A stretch of 64,000 nt of DNA from Pseudoalteromonas amylolytica. Its GTDB lineage: Bacteria; Pseudomonadota; Gammaproteobacteria; Enterobacterales; Alteromonadaceae. The notes under the pieces were generated by a model that ran no database searches, was not told the DNA's origin, and was given only the letters and a program-made list of their open reading frames with translations. Position 1 is the stretch's first letter. Every line of letters begins with the position of its first letter. The position numbers and the translations under genes were made by a program. Location: the NCBI RefSeq assembly GCF_001854605.1, contig NZ_MKJU01000028.1:125727-189726 (forward strand). Reading direction: 5' to 3'. Shown here one piece after another: positions 16,089 to 23,480 of the stretch.

Positions 16089-16607
16089 ATGAATAAGTAC
16101 TTAAGTCAATTGACGTTGACAAGTTTCATACTGCTGTTCATCTCAGCCTGTAACTCTGATAGTCACGACAAAGTGACACCGCCTATGATGGATGACAAAA
16201 ACACCGCCCCCACCGCGATGGATTTGAGCGTCACAATACAGGCAGATACCGAGTTCTCTGGCACTTTGACTGCCACTGATAAAGACGGCGATACACTGCT
16301 TTACAGTCTTAGCAGTGGGGCCAGTTACGGCAGTGTTGAAGTCAACGCTGATGGCACTTTTAGTTATGTGCCGCAGCGTGAATACACAGGCTCAGACAGC
16401 TTCAAGTTCTCAGTGAGCGATGGCGTAAATGGCAAAGTCACTGCCATGGTGAACATCACGATTGAGCTACTTGAAGTTACTTTTTCGAGCTATAGCCGTG
16501 CAGCCTTTGAGCAGAATCAAACCGATACTCCGCTATCCGTCAACGGACGCTTGTTTATTCAAGACGTGACCTCTGGGGCGGATTACAACGACCTGTTGGA
16601 ACAATAA
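16089..16607 (+). CDS. lipoprotein with cadherin/Ig-like repeat domain
   Basis: 172-residue lipoprotein. The signal peptide has lipobox LFISAC, so Cys21 is the likely lipidation site. A single tandem-Ig/cadherin-like domain follows: TLTATDKDGDTLLYSLSSGA then DGTFSYVPQREYTGSDSFKF and SVSDGVNG, the pattern of the Big_9/VCBS type, with Asp residues that may bind calcium. The end (SVNGRLFIQDVTSGADYNDL) is not assigned. A strong ribosome binding site (AAGGAGG) stands before the start, 10 bp after the DUF4331 stop, so it is cotranscribed. It probably works with the DUF4331 protein in the envelope. Confidence 0.85.
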   Translation: MNKYLSQLTLTSFILLFISACNSDSHDKVTPPMMDDKNTAPTAMDLSVTIQADTEFSGTLTATDKDGDTLLYSLSSGASYGSVEVNADGTFSYVPQREYTGSDSFKFSVSDGVNGKVTAMVNITIELLEVTFSSYSRAAFEQNQTDTPLSVNGRLFIQDVTSGADYNDLLEQ

Positions 16608-16657
16608 CCGGAATTAACCTCGGCCATGGATGGCTATTTTTCATTGAGGTAACACAC

Positions 16658-17731
16658 ATGTACCACAAAAGAAGTGTACTCATTACGATTATGACTTGCT
16701 GGGCTTTATTGAGTACCCCAGTCTGCTCTGAAACGTTTATACCAACGTCTGAGGAGTTTATATTAGATTCATGGCCGCTTGTTGACGATAATGCGCCTGC
16801 ACAGATGAGCCTTGATGACATTGAGCAATTGCTCACTCAAGCACAATGGGTAGGTAAAAGTGCGTACAATATCAGCCGAGCGCAAACTCAGTTACAACCC
16901 TATTTGCAAACGCAAAGCCCCACCCCCCAAGCATGGTATTTATCAGCGCGTATCTTGCAACAGCAACATAAATTCAAAGCGGCGCTGGAGGCGTTACAAA
17001 AATCCCTTACGCTGGACGCAAGTAATGTATCAGCATGGTTATTAAAGGCCAATATTCATCTGGCGATGGCACAATATCAGCCAGCTCAACGTGCCTGTAT
17101 CGCCTTACTAGGCAATACCGATATGCTGATTGCTTCGGCCTGTAGTCTTGAAGTCGCCAGCTATCAAAAAGACATTGCCCAAAGCTACGTCATGCTGTCG
17201 GATTTAGTGCAAAGATATGGCCTGCCAAACAGCCAGTTAGAACAAGCATGGTTGCTGCAAATATTAGCCGATATGGCCCATCGTCAAGGCTTACAGCAAG
17301 CTGCCCTGCAATGGTTAGAAAAATATACCAATGAGCAAAAACCGCTCAGCCTGATGGTGCTTTGGGCGGATGTACAGTTGGCGCTTAACAATCCAGTAGC
17401 CGTCATCACCAAAATTCCACACACCTTTAAGCAGGCCGACTTCTACGATGACCCCTTATTACTACGCTTAGCCATTGCAGAGCAGCAACTCAATACTCGC
17501 AGTTATTGGACCTCACAACTCAAAGTGAGAATCGAACTGCGTAGTGACCGACAAGATATGATGCATGCCGCTGACATTGCACGCTTTTATATCGATGTTG
17601 AATCACACCCCAAGCAAGCCCTTGAGTGGGCAAACATTAACTGGTCGATGAGCAAGCTTGCAGCCGACAAAGAACTACTACAACGGGCGCAGGCAATGCA
17701 AAAAAATAGCGACTCATCTGTGAGCGAATGA
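16658..17731 (+). CDS. exported tetratricopeptide-repeat protein
   Basis: 357-residue protein with an N-terminal signal-like segment (VLITIMTCWALLSTPVCS) and TPR-type helical repeats: PQAWYLSARILQQQHKFKAA and SNVSAWLLKANIHLAMAQYQ are clear consecutive units, with further helical pairs to about residue 320. TPRs are protein-binding scaffolds. GAGGTAA lies 5 bases before the ATG. It is 50 bp after the lipoprotein gene and 34 bp before the HupE/UreJ gene, so it belongs to the ECF-controlled operon. DUF4331, TPR and HupE/UreJ genes recurring together would suggest an envelope complex; here only the proximity is seen. Confidence 0.85.
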   Translation: MYHKRSVLITIMTCWALLSTPVCSETFIPTSEEFILDSWPLVDDNAPAQMSLDDIEQLLTQAQWVGKSAYNISRAQTQLQPYLQTQSPTPQAWYLSARILQQQHKFKAALEALQKSLTLDASNVSAWLLKANIHLAMAQYQPAQRACIALLGNTDMLIASACSLEVASYQKDIAQSYVMLSDLVQRYGLPNSQLEQAWLLQILADMAHRQGLQQAALQWLEKYTNEQKPLSLMVLWADVQLALNNPVAVITKIPHTFKQADFYDDPLLLRLAIAEQQLNTRSYWTSQLKVRIELRSDRQDMMHAADIARFYIDVESHPKQALEWANINWSMSKLAADKELLQRAQAMQKNSDSSVSE

Positions 17732-17765
17732 GCAGTAGAGTGACGACACCACGAGGAGCAAAAAA

Positions 17766-18869
17766 ATGAAAAAGTTTATTTTAATCATGTCACTACTATG
17801 TTGCTTGGTTCCAGCCTATGGGCATCAGCTCAGTACGGCGTATTTAACGCTTGAGGCGGCCCCCAATGGTAAGGTAGCTGGTCAATTGCAAATTCGCGGC
17901 TTTGACCTAAATCATGCGCTACAGCTAGACTCCGATAATAATGCGCAACTAAGTTGGCTTGAAGTACATAGCCGCACTCAAAAAATCACTCAGTACATGG
18001 CCAATAACCTGTCATTATCTCGCTCTGAACAGGCTTGCCAATTACTGTTTGATGATCAACTCAAAGCTGCACAGCGTCTCAATCAAGGCTATGTGGTTGC
18101 TCACTTCGAGGCGCAATGTGCCACTGCTGGCGCACTTCATGTAACATATCACGCCGTCTTTGCTCACGACGGCGATCATAAGCTGGTTATTAATGTACTC
18201 ACTCCAGATGATGGCGCTATCAGCCATGTTCTGGCGTTTGAAGAGCAAACTGTCAGCCTAGACATTACATCAGGTAGCAAGTTCACAACTTTCGTTGAGT
18301 ATCTGTACCAAGGCGTACTACACATTTGGATAGGGCTGGATCACATCCTGTTTTTATTGGTGCTATTAATTACCTGTGTTTTGGTACGCAATCAAGGACA
18401 GTGGCAAGTAAAACACAGTCGTCGCAAAATAATTATTTCAACCGCTTGGATAGTCACAGCCTTTACATTGGCGCACTCGATCACACTGACGGCAACAGCC
18501 ATGAACTGGTTAGTGCTAGACAGCCGCTGGGTGGAAGTTGGTATTGCGATATCTGTATTACTGAGCGCCCTAAACAATATCTGGCCTATCGTATATCGCT
18601 TGGCTGGGATCACATTTGCTTTTGGTTTATTGCACGGTATGGGTTTTGCGGGTGTGCTTTCGGAGCTGGGCTTACCTGCTGATTTGAAACTGCTGAGTGT
18701 GTTGGCTTTCAACCTAGGGGTAGAAGTAGGCCAACTTTCTATTCTTGCAGTCGCGTTACCCATTCTTATCTCGTTGAGAACCTTTAGCTGGTATCGCTTG
18801 TACTTTGTTAGGTATTCTTCACTACTGATTGCAGTTATTGCGCTGCAGTGGACCGTGGATAGGTTATAG
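17766..18869 (+). CDS. HupE/UreJ-family membrane protein
   Basis: 367-residue protein. A signal peptide (residues 1-19, ending PAYG) precedes a periplasmic domain of about 160 residues. About six or seven membrane helices follow, from about residue 175. The membrane part has the histidine-bearing HupE/UreJ signatures GLDHILFLLVLL, AHSITLTA, FGLLHGMGFAG and FNLGVEVGQL. HupE/UreJ proteins are linked to nickel or cobalt entry in hydrogenase and urease clusters, but no hydrogenase or urease gene is present here, so the substrate is open. A GAGGAG ribosome binding site supports the start. It is the last gene of the ECF-controlled operon. Confidence 0.88.
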   Translation: MKKFILIMSLLCCLVPAYGHQLSTAYLTLEAAPNGKVAGQLQIRGFDLNHALQLDSDNNAQLSWLEVHSRTQKITQYMANNLSLSRSEQACQLLFDDQLKAAQRLNQGYVVAHFEAQCATAGALHVTYHAVFAHDGDHKLVINVLTPDDGAISHVLAFEEQTVSLDITSGSKFTTFVEYLYQGVLHIWIGLDHILFLLVLLITCVLVRNQGQWQVKHSRRKIIISTAWIVTAFTLAHSITLTATAMNWLVLDSRWVEVGIAISVLLSALNNIWPIVYRLAGITFAFGLLHGMGFAGVLSELGLPADLKLLSVLAFNLGVEVGQLSILAVALPILISLRTFSWYRLYFVRYSSLLIAVIALQWTVDRL

Positions 18870-18909
18870 TGAATATTCTATGCAGCGCGAGACTTCAAGT
18901 GATTAAATA

Positions 18910-19761
18910 TCACTCAGTTACGGTGATTTCTAACTCAACCCCCGATTGTTGGGCTTGTGAGATGCTATTGGCCATATTTTCAAGACATAACATAAAGCTG
19001 GCCACGTCTTCAAGCCACTTATTGGCTCCTTGACCTTCAAGAGTAAGGGGTGTGAATACATCGCCAATGTACTCTAATGAGATCAAGAGCGCTTGAGCTT
19101 GCGTATGTTTGCGCACAATCACGCGCTGCGCGTTAATTTTAGAAGCTGCGCTGCCATGGCTGAAAAACATCTCAAACTGTTTAAAAGCATCCTTAAAGTG
19201 CGGGGTCTGAAAAAGCGCGTCTGTGGAAAGGTCATCATGCAAAATGAATTTGAGCACGCCACCTGAAAATATTAGTTCTGGTAGGCTAATAGCAGATGAC
19301 TCGACTCTCGCTTGTGTAAAATAAAAGCGTACTCCGTTGCGTACCCCACTTACCGAATCATTAACTTTAATATGACTCCCTGTCGATGCAATACCAGCTT
19401 GTATGGCCTGTTCATAAATATCACTTTCACCTTTCGCTTGATATACCATATTCAGCGCTTGTGCAATCGGAGGGACTAAATGAACGTTGGTCATTACCTT
19501 GCTTACAAAGGGCTTTACTCCGATATATAGCAATGCGTATACAACAAAAATAATGCAAAGTACCGCTGGTAAGATAATGACAGCTATTATTGGAAAAAAA
19601 AGCGAGAGGGTACCTACAAGTACGAAACAAGCCCAAATGTGGTATTGGTATTTCCTTTTCAAAGCGTCAAGGCCAGTTGTAGAACTTTGAAGCTCATCAA
19701 GAGCAGGCTTTAGCTGCGTTTCTATTCCCGCTAAACGTTGGTCGATTCTATCTAGTAACAT
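18910..19761 (-). CDS. DUF3137-like membrane protein
   Basis: 283-residue protein. It starts with a short amphipathic coiled-coil-like stretch (RIDQRLAGIETQLKPALDEL), then two close hydrophobic helices (about residues 47-90). A cytoplasmic domain of about 190 residues follows with SGVRNGVRFYFTQARVESSA and FSGGVLKFIL. The double-helix-plus-domain layout and the IFSGGV motif resemble DUF3137 proteins, but similarity is weak. The ATG at 19761 is chosen over a GTG one codon upstream because AAGGA lies 6 bases before it. It converges with the HupE/UreJ gene. Function unknown. Confidence 0.75.
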   Translation of the reverse strand: MLLDRIDQRLAGIETQLKPALDELQSSTTGLDALKRKYQYHIWACFVLVGTLSLFFPIIAVIILPAVLCIIFVVYALLYIGVKPFVSKVMTNVHLVPPIAQALNMVYQAKGESDIYEQAIQAGIASTGSHIKVNDSVSGVRNGVRFYFTQARVESSAISLPELIFSGGVLKFILHDDLSTDALFQTPHFKDAFKQFEMFFSHGSAASKINAQRVIVRKHTQAQALLISLEYIGDVFTPLTLEGQGANKWLEDVASFMLCLENMANSISQAQQSGVELEITVTE

Positions 19762-19878
19762 CACATTTCCTTATGATCCACTTCACTAGCGCAAGTGTAC
19801 ATTCTTACTTGATTATATCAAAAACATAGTAATCCCATTGTGGTGCTACTATCTGAATAAGCAGAAGGTATAAAAACA

Positions 19879-19905
19879 AAAAACCCAGCCTAAGCTGGGT
19901 TTTTA
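19879..19905. terminator. rho-independent terminator of rpmB-rpmG
   Basis: Stem AAAACCCAGCC / AGCTGGGTTTTT with A-rich flank on the left, which becomes the T run on the minus strand. It lies 20 bp past the rpmG stop. Confidence 0.85.
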
Positions 19906-19925
19906 GTATTCTGTAAAAAGCAAAA

Positions 19926-20081
19926 TTACTTTATTTTTGCTTCTTTGAAAATCACGTGTTTACGTACTTTAGGATCGTACTTTTTGATTTCCATTTTTTC
20001 AGGCATGTTACGCTTGTTCTTGTCGGTAGTGTAGAAATAACCAGTACCAGCAGTTGAAACTAAACGGATCTTATCACGCAT
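19926..20081 (-). CDS. rpmG: 50S ribosomal protein L33
   Basis: 51-residue ribosomal protein of the large subunit, too short for usual length filters. It reads [20 protein letters not shown] and then [20 protein letters not shown] with a final [11 protein letters not shown], the typical zinc-free L33 form without cysteine pairs. It lies 11 bp downstream of rpmB, with AAGGAG before the start, and is followed by a terminator. The rpmB-rpmG pair is conserved across gammaproteobacteria. Confidence 0.97.
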   Translation of the reverse strand: MRDKIRLVSTAGTGYFYTTDKNKRNMPEKMEIKKYDPKVRKHVIFKEAKIK

Positions 20082-20092
20082 GATTCAGCTCC

Positions 20093-20329
20093 TTAAACTT
20101 TTTCGCCGCGAGCACGGATATCATTCAATACCGCGTCGATGCCTTTCTTATCGATAATACGCATACCTTTAGTAGTAGTACGTAATGTAACGAAACGTTT
20201 TTCGCTTTCAACCCAGAAACGGTGTGTTTGTAGGTTAGGTAGGAAGCGACGCTTAGTAGCGTTGCGCGCGTGTGAACGGTGGTTACCTACCACTGGGCGC
20301 TTACCTGTAACTTGACAGACTTTAGACAT
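20093..20329 (-). CDS. rpmB: 50S ribosomal protein L28
   Basis: 78-residue large-subunit ribosomal protein, the normal length. It begins [20 protein letters not shown], the family signature, continues with [19 protein letters not shown] and ends [17 protein letters not shown]. It is first of the rpmB-rpmG operon, transcribed from the 274-bp gap before radC. In Escherichia coli mutM follows rpmG; here it does not. Confidence 0.98.
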   Translation of the reverse strand: MSKVCQVTGKRPVVGNHRSHARNATKRRFLPNLQTHRFWVESEKRFVTLRTTTKGMRIIDKKGIDAVLNDIRARGEKV

Positions 20330-20603
20330 GTCTATGTATCTCCAATAACTTCGCTCGAGCTTAATTTTCCCTTGGACCTTAACTGCGTAGCCCCGGGGTA
20401 AATCAGAGGGCGCTCTTTATACAGCATCTACAGGCAGAGATCAAGGATCTGATCCTATCTAATCAGCTCATGTGTAAATTTGATAGCGGCCAATTATAAT
20501 GATCGAATGCCCCTTAGGAAAGCAAAAACTGCATTTAAATTAAACTAATTTGTAAAAAACACCGCAAAGTGATGTTTTTTACAACTTTGTTGTCTTCAAG
20601 ACG

Positions 20604-21278
20604 CTAGATTAAGCCACGTTGTGCAAATGAAATACATTGATTTCCTGCCACGATAAGGTGATCTAGTACATTGATATCCACCAGCGCCAAGGCATTTTGT
20701 AGTTTTTTGGTAATTAATTTATCAGCCTGACTTGGCTCTGCCACCCCCGATGGGTGATTGTGAGCAAATATCAAAGCCGCGGCATTGTGCTTTAAAGCGG
20801 CTTTGACGACTTCTCTTGGGTACACTGAAGCAGCATTGATTGTACCTGTGAACAACACTTCATCTTTTATAAGCCGATTTTGGTTATCGACATATAAAGC
20901 CATGAATACTTCATGAGTGAGTCCTCTTAGTTGTATCGTCAAGTAATCGCTGACCGCCTGTGGCGAGTCAAATAGAGTGTCACGATGACACTGCTCCTTT
21001 AAATAGCGCTTACTTAATTCCAATACTGCCTGCAACTGCACATATTTGGCCGTACCCAGTCCCTTTTGTGCGCTAAATTCAGTTAAACTGGCGTTAAATA
21101 GATTATCTAACGTATGGTTTTGTATCAACAACGATTGAGCCAGTTCAATGGCGTTCATTCCACGAGTACCGGTGCGTAAAAAGATAGCTAACAGCTCTGC
21201 ATCGGTTAACGCTTGTGGGCCAAAGTGAAGTAGTTTTTCACGCGGGCGCTCATGCGCCGCAAGGGCATTTAATTGCAT
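20604..21278 (-). CDS. radC: RadC family JAB/MPN-domain protein
   Basis: 224-residue RadC protein. The N-terminal part has helix-hairpin-helix-like helices (LTDAELLAIFLRTGT and SAQKGLGTAKYVQLQA). The C-terminal JAMM metalloprotease-like domain has EVLFTGTINAASVYPREVVK and the metal-binding HNHPSGVAEPSQAD. The old link to DNA repair in Escherichia coli was withdrawn, and its role remains unclear. It is divergent from coaBC and on the same strand as rpmB-rpmG, as in most gammaproteobacteria. Full length and all metal ligands are present. Confidence 0.95.
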   Translation of the reverse strand: MQLNALAAHERPREKLLHFGPQALTDAELLAIFLRTGTRGMNAIELAQSLLIQNHTLDNLFNASLTEFSAQKGLGTAKYVQLQAVLELSKRYLKEQCHRDTLFDSPQAVSDYLTIQLRGLTHEVFMALYVDNQNRLIKDEVLFTGTINAASVYPREVVKAALKHNAAALIFAHNHPSGVAEPSQADKLITKKLQNALALVDINVLDHLIVAGNQCISFAQRGLI

Positions 21279-21417
21279 CTCTTATCCTTAGAGTTCACTG
21301 TCCATAGAACACTAAGTTTAGCGACCAAATTTGATTATTCAAAAGCATCTGATTGCTGCCATAAAGGTGCCTGTATGTTATCTTTAACAGCAACTGAATT
21401 AATTCTGGATTTTGGAC

Positions 21418-22614
21418 ATGGGCCAACAAAATAAAAATATTGTTCTAGGGATCAGTGGCGGTATTGCTGCATATAAGTGTGCTGAGCTTGTTAGGCGTTT
21501 AAAAGAACAAGGCTGCGCAGTAAAAGTGGTCATGACCGAATCCGCTAAACACTTTATCACCCCACTTACCATGCAAGCTGTATCGGGAGAACCTGTTTCT
21601 GACTCGCTACTTGACCCAAGTGCAGAAGCCGCTATGGGTCATATTGAGTTTGCTAAATGGGCTGATCTCATTCTAGTCGCCCCAGCCAGTTGTAACATTA
21701 TCGCCAAAATGGCTCAGGGTATTGCCGATGACTTGTTGACCACTTTATTACTTGCCACACCTGCGAAAGTTGCCATTGCACCGGCGATGAACCAACAGAT
21801 GTATGCGCATGCCGCCACGCAAGCCAACCTAAACACCTTGCAATCTAGAGGTGTGGCTATTTGGGGGCCTGGTAAAGGTGAGCAAGCCTGTGGCGATGTA
21901 GGCGCAGGTAGAATGTTAGAACCACACCAATTACTAGAATTGTGCCTTGCCCCAGAGCAAGCCACCGTGTTGGCTGATGTTACAGTGACCATCACCGCAG
22001 GCCCGACAAGAGAGCAGCTCGACCCAGTGCGCTTTATCAGTAACCACAGCTCAGGAAAAATGGGCTATGCCTTGGCTAATGCTGCGTTAATGCTTGGTGC
22101 TAAGGTTAATTTGATCTCAGGCCCTGTCTCTATCAGCGCCCCTCAGGGCGTCAACGTAATCAACGTTGAAAGCGCGCTACAAATGCGCGATGCCGCGCTG
22201 GAGTATGCACCAACATCAGACATTTTTATTGGCTGTGCCGCTGTGGCTGATTATCGCGCAGCTCAAGTTTCTGAGCAAAAGATCAAAAAACAGGGTGATG
22301 ATATGGCCATTACCATGGTGAAGAACCCAGATATTATTGCCGAAGTTGCCGCACTGACAAAAAACCGCCCTTACACTGTTGGCTTTGCCGCCGAAACCCA
22401 AAACGTCGAGCAATACGCTAAGAATAAATTGAAAAATAAGAACTTGGATATGATTTGCGCCAATGACGTTTCTCGAGAGGGACTCGGGTTTAACGCCGAT
22501 CACAACGCGTTGACCCTATTTTGGCAAGATGCCAGCCTAGAGCTCCCTGTGGCAGATAAGCAAGCGTTGGCAATGTCAGTATTAATGGAAATCACTAAAC
22601 AGCTTGATCACTAA
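21418..22614 (+). CDS. coaBC: bifunctional phosphopantothenoylcysteine decarboxylase/synthetase
   Basis: Fused CoaB/CoaC enzyme of coenzyme A synthesis: CTP-dependent joining of cysteine to 4'-phosphopantothenate and FMN-dependent decarboxylation to 4'-phosphopantetheine. 398 residues. The CoaC half has [18 protein letters not shown], the FMN-binding and substrate clamp PAMNQQMY, and [10 protein letters not shown]. The CoaB half has [20 protein letters not shown] and [11 protein letters not shown], with KIKKQGDD holding the conserved Lys. The ATG at 21418 is preferred to an in-frame TTG 6 bases earlier. In Escherichia coli dut follows; here only a 129-bp gap and slmA do. Confidence 0.97.
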   Translation: MGQQNKNIVLGISGGIAAYKCAELVRRLKEQGCAVKVVMTESAKHFITPLTMQAVSGEPVSDSLLDPSAEAAMGHIEFAKWADLILVAPASCNIIAKMAQGIADDLLTTLLLATPAKVAIAPAMNQQMYAHAATQANLNTLQSRGVAIWGPGKGEQACGDVGAGRMLEPHQLLELCLAPEQATVLADVTVTITAGPTREQLDPVRFISNHSSGKMGYALANAALMLGAKVNLISGPVSISAPQGVNVINVESALQMRDAALEYAPTSDIFIGCAAVADYRAAQVSEQKIKKQGDDMAITMVKNPDIIAEVAALTKNRPYTVGFAAETQNVEQYAKNKLKNKNLDMICANDVSREGLGFNADHNALTLFWQDASLELPVADKQALAMSVLMEITKQLDH

Positions 22615-22674
22615 CGGATATAAATACGGCATTCTAAAATACTGGCACCGAACTGAATAAAACATTAACATAAG

Positions 22675-22705
22675 ACCCCGAGCATAGGTGTGAGCTGCTT
22701 GGGGT
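22675..22705 (+). terminator. hairpin after coaBC, probable weak terminator
   Basis: ACCCCGAGCA pairs with TGCTTGGGGT across an 11-base loop (one G-T pair), followed by only TTACACT. It lies 60 bp after the coaBC stop and 38 bp before slmA, so termination may be partial. Confidence 0.45.
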
Positions 22706-22743
22706 TTACACTGAACATAATAACGATAACGAAAGGAAAGTTC

Positions 22744-23334
22744 ATGCCAGCGACTAAACGCAGTAATCGCAAAGAGCAAATACTACAATCTCTCGCACAA
22801 ATGCTTGAAACTAGCCCAGGTCAACGCATTACTACGGCTAAGTTAGCCGCAGAAGTAGGTGTATCTGAAGCCGCACTGTATCGACACTTTCCGAGCAAGG
22901 CGCGCATGTTTGAAGGCTTGATTGAGTTTATTGAAGATACCTTGCTATCGCGTATTAATTTGATTTTGGAAAATGAAAAAGAAACCCAAGGACGTATCTA
23001 CAATATCCTCATGCTACTGTTAGCGTTTGCTGAAAAAAACCCAGGGATAACGCGAATTTTAACCGGGGACGCGCTACAAGGTGAGCAAGAAAGGTTAAGA
23101 GAGCGAGTACAAAGCCTTTTTGAGAAACTCGAAACTCAGTTCAAACAAGTATTACGTGAGCGAAAACTTAGAGAAGGTAAAGCGTTTGCTACCGAAGAAG
23201 GCGCATTGGCCAACCTGTTTCTTGCCTACGTTGAAGGTAAAATGAACCAGTTTGTACGCAGCGACTTCAAAGCTCTACCTAGCAGCCAGTTTGAAAAACA
23301 ATGGCTGGAACTACAAAAAATCTGGCTCGCATAA
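22744..23334 (+). CDS. slmA: nucleoid occlusion factor SlmA
   Basis: TetR-family DNA-binding protein that blocks FtsZ ring assembly over the nucleoid. 196 residues. The N-terminus [20 protein letters not shown] and the helix-turn-helix [20 protein letters not shown] are family signatures, followed by [17 protein letters not shown]. The C-terminal effector part has [17 protein letters not shown]. The ATG at 22744 is preferred to an upstream in-frame start because AAGGAAAG lies just before it and MPATKR is the conserved start. It normally follows dut; here it follows coaBC directly. Confidence 0.96.
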   Translation: MPATKRSNRKEQILQSLAQMLETSPGQRITTAKLAAEVGVSEAALYRHFPSKARMFEGLIEFIEDTLLSRINLILENEKETQGRIYNILMLLLAFAEKNPGITRILTGDALQGEQERLRERVQSLFEKLETQFKQVLRERKLREGKAFATEEGALANLFLAYVEGKMNQFVRSDFKALPSSQFEKQWLELQKIWLA

Positions 23335-23480
23335 TCATGTGAGCCATGCGGCCTAGCCACATAAAAACACCTCCTCCCCCCTTTTTTATCTCCCTCACCC
23401 TGACATTTGCCGCAAGAGGCTTTAGCGTGTTTGCTTATTCATGTTAAAACGGGTTATTACGAATTAATAAGTCTTAGCAC

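Noticed and set aside
23350..23400. Pyrimidine tract with CCCCCC and TTTTTT after slmA
   Set aside because: It has T runs but no stem before them, so it was not called a terminator; no other function suggested.
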